From positions 62,001-126,000 of the forward strand of contig CAMYXF010000007.1 of NCBI GenBank assembly GCA_947303185.1: a stretch of DNA of 64,000 bases. The letters are read 5' to 3'. The translations under genes were made by a program, and so were the position numbers. Positions 17,754 through 26,096 of the stretch are shown piece after piece; positions within the stretch are counted from its first letter, which is position 1; every line of letters starts with the position of its first letter. The notes beneath the pieces are model-generated. The model saw only the letters and a list, made by a program, of their open reading frames with translations, searched no databases and was not told the DNA's origin. The DNA comes from an uncultured Clostridia bacterium. GTDB taxonomy: Bacteria; Bacillota; Clostridia; Saccharofermentanales; Saccharofermentanaceae.

Positions 17754-18926
17754 TCAGATATACATCATTATTACGCCGGAAACTAGCGATGCAAGGCAGG
17801 CGCCGATTGCAACGGTCAGGAGCGACTTTTCGAAAAATCCTAAGACGAGCGAGACGGCAAATCCGATAAGCGCCGAGATATATGAACCTGTCGCATATAG
17901 GATCGCGGGGAATGTCATCGCTGACAATACCGTGTAAGGTATATAGTCGAAAAATGCCTTAACTGCAGGCTTTTCGAGCTTTTTGCGGAACAGCACGAAA
18001 GGGATCATGCGCACGAGATAAGTTGTTAGCGCCATGACAATAAGCAACGGAATGAAGATCTTATTGTCGAGTTTACCGGCAGAAACGTCAGCAGCAACTG
18101 CGGATGCTTCCTCCTCGTGGACGGGAGCCATGAAAAGAATTATCGCAATAAGCAGTACGCCCATAAGTATTCCTGCTACCAGACCGGCCTTCCCTGCCAG
18201 CTGCTTTCTTAAGAAAACGACAATGAGCGCTGATACGACTGCCGCAATGATTATCGCAAAACCGCCGGACACGTTTTGCGCCAGGACGGGCGTGAAAAAG
18301 AACACGCAGGATATAACGCAGGATATGAGCGAACCGGTCAAGATGATCTTGTCATGCTTTGCCTTGGGCAGAACGATGGATACGAACATTCCGTAGATTC
18401 CGATGGCAAGCGCATTGGTCAGGAAATCAGGGAAAACGCGGCCCAGTATCGCACCTACTGTCGTTCCTGCAACCCAGCCGATTATCGGCAGAATGGTAAG
18501 TCCGAAAAAGTATCTTGCTCCAAATTCATATTTCTTACTGACAGCAACTCCGAAGATCTCATCTGTAATCGCAAATGACAGAAGCACTCTCAAAAGCGGA
18601 GTCATTGTCTTGTCGGCCTTCTGCGAAAGAGCAATGCCCATCAGTGAATAGCGGAGATTGATGATTATCTGCGAGACGATCATGGCAAGGATGCCGCCTG
18701 CAGACACCATAATGCCGAGTCCTGCGACCTGGCCTGCGGAAGTGACATTGAAAAGCGAGATAAGGCTCGCCTGAAGCCAAGAAAGGCCCTTGGATACGGC
18801 AAGAATTCCGAAAGTAAACGATACTGAAAAGTAGCCTAAACCGATAGGGAGACCGTCCTTGACGCCCTCCCCTAAAGTGTAACCTTGAAAACTTCCCTGT
18901 TCGGTAACAGAAGAATCCTTAGCCAT
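17754..18926 (-). CDS. AzlC-AzlD fusion, branched-chain amino acid exporter
   Basis: A 390-residue membrane protein. Residues about 15-235 match AzlC (GLPIGLGYFSVSFTFGILA; NLRYSLMGIAL), and residues about 285-390 match AzlD (TYLVRMIPFVLF; FDYIPYTVLSAM). These are normally two genes whose products together export branched-chain amino acids or analogues. A short charged linker (about 262-285) joins them. The start codon overlaps the last 8 bases of the upstream lipoprotein gene (ATGGCTAA), so translation is coupled. Confidence 0.88.
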   Translation of the reverse strand: MAKDSSVTEQGSFQGYTLGEGVKDGLPIGLGYFSVSFTFGILAVSKGLSWLQASLISLFNVTSAGQVAGLGIMVSAGGILAMIVSQIIINLRYSLMGIALSQKADKTMTPLLRVLLSFAITDEIFGVAVSKKYEFGARYFFGLTILPIIGWVAGTTVGAILGRVFPDFLTNALAIGIYGMFVSIVLPKAKHDKIILTGSLISCVISCVFFFTPVLAQNVSGGFAIIIAAVVSALIVVFLRKQLAGKAGLVAGILMGVLLIAIILFMAPVHEEEASAVAADVSAGKLDNKIFIPLLIVMALTTYLVRMIPFVLFRKKLEKPAVKAFFDYIPYTVLSAMTFPAILYATGSYISALIGFAVSLVLGFFEKSLLTVAIGACLASLVSGVIMMYI

Positions 18927-19509
18927 AAATCGCTTTTATCTCGTCGAAAGAATAATAAAGATCGAGATCAACCTTTGCCTGATTTCCCTCATCAGAGTTG
19001 ATATCAGCGACTTTTGTAACCGTCTCAGCCAAGGTATCAACCTTATATAGACCGCCGTCTATAATATAGTACTTGTCTACCGGCTCATAGCTTCCGTCAT
19101 CGTAAATTGTTGTACGAGCAACGAAAACAGAATCACCGAGGTTGAAGTATTCATCAACCTGGACGCCGTTATCAAGTCTCTTCTCCATCTGGAGTGACTC
19201 GTACTGTCCGTCAGGTGAGATCGTATATGTGCAGTTAGCGGCAACACCATTGGGTGTAGCACCCGTAACCTTCTTCTGGGTTGCCTCAGCAGAATGCTCT
19301 CTCATGTATTCGTTAATACCGAAAGTATAGTCACGGAACTTTGCATCGATAGCCGTAAATGACATCGGATCAACAGTTCCCTGTGCACTTGCATTTACTG
19401 AAGGCTCGCTTGAATTAAGCTGCTTGCCTTTGCATCCTGTTCCCGCGAGGACCAGTGCAGCCACGAGCATAGCTGCGATCAGGCTCTTCCTAAATCCCGA
19501 ATTTTTCAT
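18919..19509 (-). CDS. Lipoprotein, unknown function, coupled to azlCD
   Basis: A 196-residue lipoprotein with signal LIAAMLVAALVLAGTGCKG; the lipobox cysteine is near residue 23. The start at 19509 is supported by GAGGTG 8 bases upstream. The mature part has alternating beta-strand pattern (QYESLQMEKRLD; VQVDEYFNLGDSVFVA), suggesting a LolA-like or DUF-type beta sheet. It overlaps azlCD by 8 bases, so the two are made together; whether it binds the transported solute is an inference. Confidence 0.75.
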   Translation of the reverse strand: MKNSGFRKSLIAAMLVAALVLAGTGCKGKQLNSSEPSVNASAQGTVDPMSFTAIDAKFRDYTFGINEYMREHSAEATQKKVTGATPNGVAANCTYTISPDGQYESLQMEKRLDNGVQVDEYFNLGDSVFVARTTIYDDGSYEPVDKYYIIDGGLYKVDTLAETVTKVADINSDEGNQAKVDLDLYYSFDEIKAIYG

Positions 19510-19553
19510 ATATATGCACCTCATAAATTCCATAAATCTTGCCGTCAGATTAT

Positions 19554-19675
19554 AACACGCAATCGAGCAACTTGCTTGCAAGGGTTGCGAGATAAGTGAT
19601 ATATCCAAACATAGTGAGGAATATCAACACGCAATCGAGCAACTTGCTTATTACTAATATACGCGATTTGTGATA
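19554..19675. repeat. Perfect 24-base direct repeat pair, 72-bp period
   Basis: A 24-base sequence starting AACACGCAATCGAGCAACTT recurs exactly at 19554-19577 and 19626-19649. It contains the palindrome AGCAACTTGCT. Each copy is followed by a degenerate GCGAxxxxxGTGATATA. It lies between two divergent lipoprotein genes, where both promoters must be. Confidence 0.88.
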
Positions 19676-19717
19676 TAGTTCTTTTTGTTTTGAAAAAACG
19701 AAAGGAAAGGGACAATT

Positions 19718-20302
19718 ATGAATTCATCCAAGCTTATGGCAACCGGCGCTTCTTTCCTCGCAGCAGCAATGCTTTTCGCAGGATGCGCAGGTGTAACACA
19801 CGAACCCAAGGTAGACATGGCAGCTCAGCCTGAAATTGATGACGCAGCTTTCGCTGCAGCACTCGAGAAGATTGGCGTTGACGAATCTTACCTCGACGTA
19901 ATGACAGACACAAGCTTCTCATTCGCAGGCGACAGCACTGATTTCGAAGTAATCATCAATATCGATGCTACTTCCGACAAGGAAAACCAATACAGCTACA
20001 CAAAGTGCGTAGACGAAGCAACAGCTAAGGCTCTCTTCGACTTCTACTATGCTGATTACGAAGGACTTTTCGACAACAAGAACTTCTCCGGCATCAGCAG
20101 CCACGAAGTAGGATCCAACACAGCTTACGTCCTCATCGACGGCAGATACGATGACAACATCGCTGGTACATACACACCTTACCACGATGCAATCTATCTC
20201 AAGGGCGACACAGTTATCGTTGCAATCGCAAGCGACTATGATGTAACAATCGAGAAGGAAGTAAACGACTTCCTCGATGCACTTGGTTATCCTCATCCTT
20301 AA
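19718..20302 (+). CDS. Lipoprotein, paralogue of the one at 50932-51498
   Basis: A 194-residue lipoprotein with signal FLAAAMLFAGCAG (cysteine near residue 23). The mature domain begins with a helix (FAAALEKIGVDESYLDV) and ends VNDFLDALGYPHP. The lipoprotein at 50932 has the same plan (FFDALDNAVGIDD ... ITNFLKEIGFPKP), which marks the two as divergent paralogues. Ribosome binding site AAAGGAAAGGGAC. Function unknown. Both this gene and its paralogue neighbour phased repeat pairs. Confidence 0.8.
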   Translation: MNSSKLMATGASFLAAAMLFAGCAGVTHEPKVDMAAQPEIDDAAFAAALEKIGVDESYLDVMTDTSFSFAGDSTDFEVIINIDATSDKENQYSYTKCVDEATAKALFDFYYADYEGLFDNKNFSGISSHEVGSNTAYVLIDGRYDDNIAGTYTPYHDAIYLKGDTVIVAIASDYDVTIEKEVNDFLDALGYPHP

Positions 20303-20325
20303 GGATCAGTTAAATTGAGTTCTCG

Positions 20326-20355
20326 TGCCCTCGGAAATTCCGGGGGCATTTTTAT
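20326..20355 (+). terminator. Terminator of the 19718 lipoprotein gene
   Basis: TGCCCTCGG / CCGGGGGCA stem followed by TTTTTATT, 24 bp after the stop. Confidence 0.88.
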
Positions 20356-20450
20356 TAGTCCAAATCCTCGAAAATAAAGCGTTTTGGTATATGTTTTCGC
20401 GAGTTAATAGTCCAAATCCTCGAAACAAGAACTTTTTGGTATATTTTTCG
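20356..20450. repeat. Tandem 44-bp repeat with CGAAAA...TTTTCG, 52-bp period
   Basis: Two units start at 20356 and 20408. Each reads TAGTCCAAATCCTCGAAA, then 8 variable bases, then TTTTGGTATAT and TTTTCG. CCAAA and TTTTGG form the arms with TCGAAA in the loop, and CGAAA...TTTTCG is itself inverted. The variable 8 bases differ while the arms are kept, suggesting selection on structure. It sits between converging genes. Confidence 0.88.
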
Positions 20451-20478
20451 TTGTGCCCGGGCGGCGAAAAGACAAAAT

Positions 20479-20508
20479 AAGAGGTTGCCTCCTATGAGAC
20501 AACCTCTT
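20479..20508 (-). terminator. Terminator of the Ala/Pro-rich zinc-ribbon gene
   Basis: AAGAGGTTGCCTC / GAGACAACCTCTT stem; on the minus strand TTATTTTG follows. Confidence 0.85.
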
Positions 20509-20532
20509 TAGAAAACTGAATTAAACCAGGTC

Positions 20533-21642
20533 TTACTTAACTTCTGCGTAAGCTACGATGTAAGGCTTGTTGATGCTCTTCTCATCAGAAGCAACTACAA
20601 CAACGTAGTAACCCTTCTGGATCTTCTTGTCGCACTCAACGTCGTAGAAAGCTCTGCCGTCACCATACTCTACAGGTGAGATATTGTCGCTGAACAAGGG
20701 CTTAGAAAGGTCATCCTTATCGAATTCCTTATCCTTGCTGTAGTAGTAAGCGTAGTAGATCTCATCTTCTGCATCCTCGTTAACTTCGATGGAGAAAGCG
20801 AGAGTGGTTGTATCTACGCTGTAGCAGCCGGGCCTATCCATTGTGGAATCATAGTCCCACCATCTTGCCTCAACGATGTAGTCGTTGAAGTCTTCGTCGT
20901 AAACAGCGTACTTATCCTTCTTGATGCTGCCGTCAACAACGTCCATCTTCTCTGTGCGATCAAGGAATGTGCCGCCGAGACCAAGGCCGCCTTTAAGGAT
21001 TGCGATAACGCCGACAGCTATGAGAGCGATAACTACAACACCGACACCTGCAAGGATACCGATGATTGCGCCCTTACCAAGCTTCTTGGGAGCGTTCTTT
21101 GTCTCAGCTGTTTCAACCGGTGCTGCAACAACCGGGCCGGAAGGTGCCTCGAAAGGCATGGGCTCTGAAGAAACTGCCATGGGTGCGGGCTGTGCAGCGG
21201 GCGCTGCGGGAGCTGCTTCAACAGGAGCTGCAACGGGTGCGGGTGCTACTGCTGCTGCGACGGGTGCTGCAACCGGAGCGGGCTCAGCAACAGGCGCAAC
21301 GGGAGCTGCCGCTACAGGTGCCGCTACAGGAGCAGGTTCAGCTACGGGTGCTGCCTCAACGGTTGCTACAGGTGCAGCTTCAACAACGGGTGCTGCAACC
21401 GGAGCGGGTTCTGCCACAGGAGCAGGTGCAGCAACGGGAGCTGCAGGAGCTGCTTCAACTACGGGTTCAGCAACAGGTGCTACGGGAGCTGCCTCTACAG
21501 GTGCTGCTACAGGAGCGGGTGCTACGGGAGCTGCCTCAACAGGAGCTGCAACGGGTGCTGCTGCTATTTTTGTTCCACAATTTGCGCAGAATGCGGCGCC
21601 TTCTCTGACGGAGCTTCCGCAGTTAGGACAAAAGTTAGACAT
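20533..21642 (-). CDS. Zinc-ribbon membrane protein with long Ala/Pro/Val/Glu-rich linker
   Basis: A 369-residue protein. An N-terminal double CxxC zinc ribbon (FCPNCGSSV ... FCANCGTKI) is followed by about 135 residues of imperfect APVAAPVEAAPVA repeats, one membrane segment (about 192-215, IIGILAGVGVVVIALIAVGV), and a 150-residue extracytoplasmic domain with Tyr/Asp-rich beta-like sequence. The ribbon should be cytoplasmic. The start is supported by AGGAGG. The linker is the kind of low-complexity stretch that changes length by slippage. Function unknown. Confidence 0.8.
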   Translation of the reverse strand: MSNFCPNCGSSVREGAAFCANCGTKIAAAPVAAPVEAAPVAPAPVAAPVEAAPVAPVAEPVVEAAPAAPVAAPAPVAEPAPVAAPVVEAAPVATVEAAPVAEPAPVAAPVAAAPVAPVAEPAPVAAPVAAAVAPAPVAAPVEAAPAAPAAQPAPMAVSSEPMPFEAPSGPVVAAPVETAETKNAPKKLGKGAIIGILAGVGVVVIALIAVGVIAILKGGLGLGGTFLDRTEKMDVVDGSIKKDKYAVYDEDFNDYIVEARWWDYDSTMDRPGCYSVDTTTLAFSIEVNEDAEDEIYYAYYYSKDKEFDKDDLSKPLFSDNISPVEYGDGRAFYDVECDKKIQKGYYVVVVASDEKSINKPYIVAYAEVK

Positions 21643-21685
21643 TTTTCTATCCTCCTATATCTTTTAACTTATAAATAATATCACA

Positions 21686-21757
21686 ATACGGGAGCACTTG
21701 CTCGAAAAAATACGGCAGAGCTGGTGCCATGCCGTGAATATTTTCCGTTATGTAAAC
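21686..21757 (-). terminator. Likely terminator of the aro operon (ATACGGCA hairpin)
   Basis: On the minus strand ACGGCA ... TGCCGT (21730-21735 with 21711-21717) is followed by ATTTTTTCG, a standard terminator tail. The same arms and the CTCGAAAAAA motif tie it to the intergenic repeat group (compare 17611). A weaker outer arm ATACGG (21686) matches CCGTTAT (21745-21751). Confidence 0.7.
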
Positions 21758-21762
21758 AGCGG

Positions 21763-22197
21763 TTATTTTGTGCCGTCAGCAAAGAAATCGATCGCTTCTA
21801 TGTAACCGTCCAAGCCCTTGCCGATAATGGTTTTCGAGGCGTAATAGGAGACATAGGAGATCTGGCGGAAGGGCTCGCGCTCATCGACCTTGGAGATATG
21901 CACTTCGACCGTCGGGATTGAGACGGCTTTCAGAGCGTCAAGGATTGCAACTGATGTGTGGGTATATCCGCCAGGATTGATGACGATTCCGTCGACCTTG
22001 TCGAAGTATGCCTGCTGGATGTAGTCGATCAGGGTGCCTTCGTGATTGCTCTGAAGACACTGGACTTCTATACCCTTCTCCGCGCAGTGGGAATTAATCA
22101 TTGCGATCAGATTATCGTATGTCTGAGAGCCGTAGATCGCAGGCTCCCTGATGCCGAGAAAGTTGAGGTTGGGACCGTTAAGTACAAGGATCTTCAT
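21763..22197 (-). CDS. aroQ: 3-dehydroquinate dehydratase, type II
   Basis: A 144-residue protein that dehydrates 3-dehydroquinate to 3-dehydroshikimate. Type II markers: LVLNGPNLNFLG near the N terminus with catalytic Tyr in PAIYGSQTY, QSNHEGTLID (near 48-57), NPGGYTHTSVAI (near 74-85) and VEVHISKVDEREPFR (near 97-111). Normal length for the family. Last gene of the aro operon; its ATG begins one base after the stop of the trifunctional gene. Confidence 0.96.
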   Translation of the reverse strand: MKILVLNGPNLNFLGIREPAIYGSQTYDNLIAMINSHCAEKGIEVQCLQSNHEGTLIDYIQQAYFDKVDGIVINPGGYTHTSVAILDALKAVSIPTVEVHISKVDEREPFRQISYVSYYASKTIIGKGLDGYIEAIDFFADGTK

Positions 22198-22198
22198 A

Positions 22199-23749
22199 TT
22201 ATTTCAGCGCTCCCAAAATATCGGCGATTGCCTTGTCGTAGAAGTCCTGCTTCTCTTCGAATCTGTCATAGTAGAATCTGTAATCGCACCAGGTCTCATA
22301 CTTTTCCTTGCGCTGTGAATAGAGCTTCTCGACGCCGTGGAGTTGTGAGATCGGTCTGTTCTTATCGGTAAGAGCGGTCAGAGGACGCTCAAGATAGAAT
22401 ACGTTGGAGTTGCAGCGCACGTAGAACTTGTTGACGTCACGTGTGACGATGCCGCCGCCGCATGAGATTACGAGTCCGCTCTGGGGCAGGAATTCTGCAG
22501 CAATCTCGCACTCCATTTCCCTGAATACGTCTTCGCCCGGACCTGACAGAACTTCGGCAGGTGTCTGACCGAACTTCTCAGCAAATGCGAGGTCGAGGTC
22601 TACGAGAGTGCGGCCTGTTGCCTTTGCGATGTTTCTTGCAAGGAGCGACTTGCCTGAACCGGGCATGCCGATGATGGTGATGTTCTTCATGCGGTTTTCG
22701 AGGATCCTGATGACCTTCTCGATCGCTTCTTCAGCCTCTGAAGGAATGCTCTTGTCAGGATTGCCGAGATTGGAAGCGCCCTCAAGGTCGCCTGCGAAAA
22801 TTCTTGAAGACTTATAAGCCTGTGCAACGAGCATCGCAAGTCCGCCGCATGTCTTAAGGCCGAGCTCTTCTGCGTCCTGCAGGAATCTTGTTCTTGAAGG
22901 GTTGTAAACTACGTCGGCACATGCCTCGAGTGAAGCGAACTTCGTGAGGTCCAGAAGTCTGTTATCGACCTTCGGGAACATGCCGACGGGTGTGCAGTTT
23001 ACGATGACCTGCGCGTCGCCTGCCTTGTCGTAAACGTTGTTGTAGTTGATTTCTGTCTCAAGGTCGCACGCATAAGTCTCAGCTGCGCCGAGAGTCTTTA
23101 ATGCATAGAACACTGCGGAAGCAGCGCCGCCCGTGCCGAGCACGAGGACCTTCTTGCCGCTTACGGAGATGCCCTTTCTGTGGAGCATGTAGATGAATCC
23201 GAAGTAGTCGGTGTTCCATCCCTTTACCTTGCCGTCTTCGAAAACAACGGTGTTGACGCTGCCAGTCGTCTTAGAAGCGTCGTCAAGCTCGTCGCATCTT
23301 GCGCAAGCATCCTTCTTGTAAGGGATGGTTACGTTGAAGCCCTTGAATACGCCGTTTGAGAACAGTGCGTCGAGTTCTTCGGGCTCGCGCTCGATTACTG
23401 AATAAGAATAAGATGAGTCGAAAAGACTGTGGATCTCAGGTGAATATGTGTGTGCAAGAGTTCTTCCGAGAACGCCGAATGCGGGAAGGCGCTGGTGGTC
23501 TTTGGAGAGGTCCATCAGTGTCTTGAAGAGCGTCTCAACATAAGGTCTGCTCTCAAAACCGGCGAGCTCCTTTACCTTCTGGAGCTTCTCTTCTTCTCTT
23601 GCGGGAACGTAAACATCGGTGCCGTTTTCGCGCTTGATGTTTCCAATCTCACGGCATGTTGCGATCCTCTCTTCAAAAAGATCCAGGATGCTGTTATCGA
23701 TGTCGTCCAGCTTTCCTCTGAGTTCGTTTAAGTCAGGTCTCTCGCTCAT
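22199..23749 (-). CDS. Trifunctional chorismate mutase / shikimate dehydrogenase / shikimate kinase
   Basis: A 516-residue fusion. Residues 1-88 are an AroQ-class chorismate mutase; R11, R28, K39, R51 and E52 fall exactly at the E. coli mutase positions, with S82 and Q86 near the expected Ser/Gln. Residues about 90-350 are shikimate dehydrogenase (SPEIH; NVTIPYKK with catalytic K145; NTD with D181; nucleotide motif GTGGAASA). Residues about 356-516 are shikimate kinase: Walker A GMPGSGKS (361-368), DLDLAF, GGG (431-433), lid NRPIS. It would carry out dehydroshikimate to shikimate to shikimate-3-phosphate, plus chorismate to prephenate. Ribosome binding site GGAGG after the aroC stop is on the downstream side of aroC, so the gene is mid-operon. 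Confidence 0.93.
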   Translation of the reverse strand: MSERPDLNELRGKLDDIDNSILDLFEERIATCREIGNIKRENGTDVYVPAREEEKLQKVKELAGFESRPYVETLFKTLMDLSKDHQRLPAFGVLGRTLAHTYSPEIHSLFDSSYSYSVIEREPEELDALFSNGVFKGFNVTIPYKKDACARCDELDDASKTTGSVNTVVFEDGKVKGWNTDYFGFIYMLHRKGISVSGKKVLVLGTGGAASAVFYALKTLGAAETYACDLETEINYNNVYDKAGDAQVIVNCTPVGMFPKVDNRLLDLTKFASLEACADVVYNPSRTRFLQDAEELGLKTCGGLAMLVAQAYKSSRIFAGDLEGASNLGNPDKSIPSEAEEAIEKVIRILENRMKNITIIGMPGSGKSLLARNIAKATGRTLVDLDLAFAEKFGQTPAEVLSGPGEDVFREMECEIAAEFLPQSGLVISCGGGIVTRDVNKFYVRCNSNVFYLERPLTALTDKNRPISQLHGVEKLYSQRKEKYETWCDYRFYYDRFEEKQDFYDKAIADILGALK

Positions 23750-23763
23750 GGCATTTTCCTCCG

Positions 23764-24855
23764 TTACATTGATACAAGAAGCAGGTCGTAAAGTGCGATT
23801 GCAGCTGCGGCTTCAACGACCGGAACGGCGCGCGGTGCGACGCACGGATCGTGTCTGCCTTCAATGCTGATGGTTGTGTTCTTATGTGCGGCGATATCAA
23901 CAGTCTCCTGTGATTTTGAGATCGATGGTGTCGGCTTTAATGCCACGTCGAAAACGATCGGCGCAACATCGCCTAAACTGATGCCGCCCTGAATACCACC
24001 GCTGTGATTTGTCTTTAATGTAAGATTGCCTTCGTCATCGTAAACGAATGCATCGTTATTTTCTGAACCCTTAAGGTCGGAACCTTCAAATCCGTTGCCG
24101 AATTCAACACCCTTAACTGCAGGAATTGCGTAAAGGATCTGCGCAAGCTTTGCTTCGATGCCGTCAAAGATCGGTCCTCCGATTCCTTCCGGATAGCCGT
24201 AAACAACACACTCGATAACGCCTCCGACTGAATCGCCTTCCATGCGCGCTTCTTCGATCTTAGCCTTCATCTCTTCGCCCTTCGCGTCGTCAACAACAGG
24301 GAATTCCTTGTTCTCGACAATGGAAAGTCTGTTCCTGAATCCTTCGTCGTTAACGCCGTGATCGAAGTAAGAATCGTCGCTTACTCCTGCGACTTTCTTG
24401 AGGTGCGCGCTGATCTGGATGCCTCTCTTATTGAGTTCCTGAAGCGCGATCGAACCTGCGATGCAAAGAGGAGCGGTCATGCGTCCGGAGAAGATTCCGC
24501 CGCCTGATTTTGAAGCCTCGTCGCCATAGAGAAGTGTTGCCGCATAGTCAGCGTGTGACGGTCTGGGGCAGTTTAAAATTGAAGCATAGTCCTTCGGTTT
24601 TGTGTTTGTGTTGATGATGTAGCCGTGAAGCATCGTGCCGTTGCGCTCGAAAATAACCTCGTCGGGTTCTTTTCGGGGTGTGGACCATGCATTCTTGCCG
24701 GGCGCACGTCTTGCCATGAAAGCGGCTGTCTTTGCTGCGTCTGGCGTAACGTCTGAAGGAAGTCCGTTGATGTAAACACCGATAGCCTCGCTGTGAGACT
24801 CACCGTAGATCATGATGTCCAGTGCATCGCCCTGATATGTGCTGCTTGAATTCAT
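23764..24855 (-). CDS. aroC: Chorismate synthase
   Basis: A 363-residue FMN-dependent lyase making chorismate from EPSP. Landmarks: YGESHSEAIG near residue 17, CPRPSHADYAA, SGGGIFSGRMTAPL, SGGIQGGIS and GRHDPCVAPRAVPV near the C terminus, all placed as in the family. It overlaps aroA by 4 bases (ATGA), so translation is coupled. Confidence 0.97.
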   Translation of the reverse strand: MNSSSTYQGDALDIMIYGESHSEAIGVYINGLPSDVTPDAAKTAAFMARRAPGKNAWSTPRKEPDEVIFERNGTMLHGYIINTNTKPKDYASILNCPRPSHADYAATLLYGDEASKSGGGIFSGRMTAPLCIAGSIALQELNKRGIQISAHLKKVAGVSDDSYFDHGVNDEGFRNRLSIVENKEFPVVDDAKGEEMKAKIEEARMEGDSVGGVIECVVYGYPEGIGGPIFDGIEAKLAQILYAIPAVKGVEFGNGFEGSDLKGSENNDAFVYDDEGNLTLKTNHSGGIQGGISLGDVAPIVFDVALKPTPSISKSQETVDIAAHKNTTISIEGRHDPCVAPRAVPVVEAAAAIALYDLLLVSM

Positions 24856-26096
24856 ACGGTCATCTCCTTCAGTAAGACTTTCCTGAACTCAGGAAAGGAT
24901 TTATCGAGGCAGTTAACGTCGTCGAGTTCGATCGTCCTGCCTGTGGCTGCGGCGCATAAAACTGCGGCCATCGCCATTCTGTGATCGCCCGACGATGTGA
25001 GCACGATGTCGGAAGCGACCTTATCTATATATTCTATCGTAATAGTGTCCTCTTCGAGCGTTACATTTGCACCGATTGCAGTAAGCATGTCGGTGATCGC
25101 CTTCGCCCTGTCGGACTCTTTTATGCGGAGTCTCTTAATTCCTTTGAGGACTGTCTTTTCAGCCCTGAAAGCGCCAAGCACCGCCATGTACGGAACGATG
25201 TCCGGGATGTCGCTGCAGTCCATCTCAAGAAGCTTTCTTACGGGATTGAATCTGCTGTCCTGCACGAAAACAGTATCGCCTTCAGCAAGGAACGTAATTC
25301 CGGCAAGTCTCATGAAATGCATAATCTCGCGGTCGCCCTGGACTGATTCCATGTTAAGACCTGAGACCTTAGCAGAGCCGCCGTGGATAAGGCTTCCCAA
25401 ACAGAGGAGGAACGCTCCGTTGCTCCAGTCACCTTCTACTTCGAAGTTGCCGTCGGGTGTTGCTATGTCAGCAGGCTTTCCGGGAACCTTGAATGTATCG
25501 CCGTCTCTTTCAACGCTAATGCCGTACTTTGCAAGTGCAGCAACTGTAAGTTCAATGTAGTGTACGGATGCGATGCCGCCTGTGACTTCAACACTAGATT
25601 CCTTATCGAAGCAGGAAAGCGCCATCAGGAGTCCTGAGATGTACTGCGAAGAAACACTGCCGTCGATAACATATCGACCGGGCTCTATGTTTCCCGTTAC
25701 GGTTATCTCGTTGTTCTCTTTATCCTTACTTATAACTACGCCAAAAGGTTTAAGACAGTCAGACAGTTCTTCGATAGGCCTGTCGATAAGTCTTCCCTTG
25801 GTTTTGAAAACAAGTGTCTTGTTAGCTTCAGACTTTACTGCGAGTGCGACGGGGATCATGAAGCGGAGTGTAGATCCGCTCTCGTTGCAGTTAAGTACAA
25901 CTGTCTCTGCCTGCGCATCTTCAAGTGCACGGAGGCATGCTTTGGTAGCTCTGATGTCATCGTTGTCGTCAGGTGATTCGTTAAGAAAATCGCCGCGCGC
26001 GCCTAAGATGAAGTTAACAATGAGCTCCCTGTGATAGACCGACTTTGAAAGCGGTGCTTTGATATCAAGATTAAGATTATTAGCTGAGATTCTCAT
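24852..26096 (-). CDS. aroA: EPSP synthase (3-phosphoshikimate 1-carboxyvinyltransferase)
   Basis: A 414-residue protein joining PEP to shikimate-3-phosphate. Landmarks: SKSVYHREL near residue 18, NCNESGSTLRFM (about 89-100), SSQYISGLLMAL, and RIKESDRAKAI in the C-terminal half. The family motif NAGTAxR is here NESGSTLR, as in several Firmicutes-type enzymes. Overlaps aroB and aroC by 4 bases on each side. Confidence 0.96.
   Translation of the reverse strand: MRISANNLNLDIKAPLSKSVYHRELIVNFILGARGDFLNESPDDNDDIRATKACLRALEDAQAETVVLNCNESGSTLRFMIPVALAVKSEANKTLVFKTKGRLIDRPIEELSDCLKPFGVVISKDKENNEITVTGNIEPGRYVIDGSVSSQYISGLLMALSCFDKESSVEVTGGIASVHYIELTVAALAKYGISVERDGDTFKVPGKPADIATPDGNFEVEGDWSNGAFLLCLGSLIHGGSAKVSGLNMESVQGDREIMHFMRLAGITFLAEGDTVFVQDSRFNPVRKLLEMDCSDIPDIVPYMAVLGAFRAEKTVLKGIKRLRIKESDRAKAITDMLTAIGANVTLEEDTITIEYIDKVASDIVLTSSGDHRMAMAAVLCAAATGRTIELDDVNCLDKSFPEFRKVLLKEMTV

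Noticed and set aside
20921..21667. A 248-codon open frame on the plus strand rich in Gly, Ala and Thr
   Set aside because: It is the mirror image of the Ala/Pro/Val repeat in the real minus-strand zinc-ribbon gene and has no ribosome binding site.
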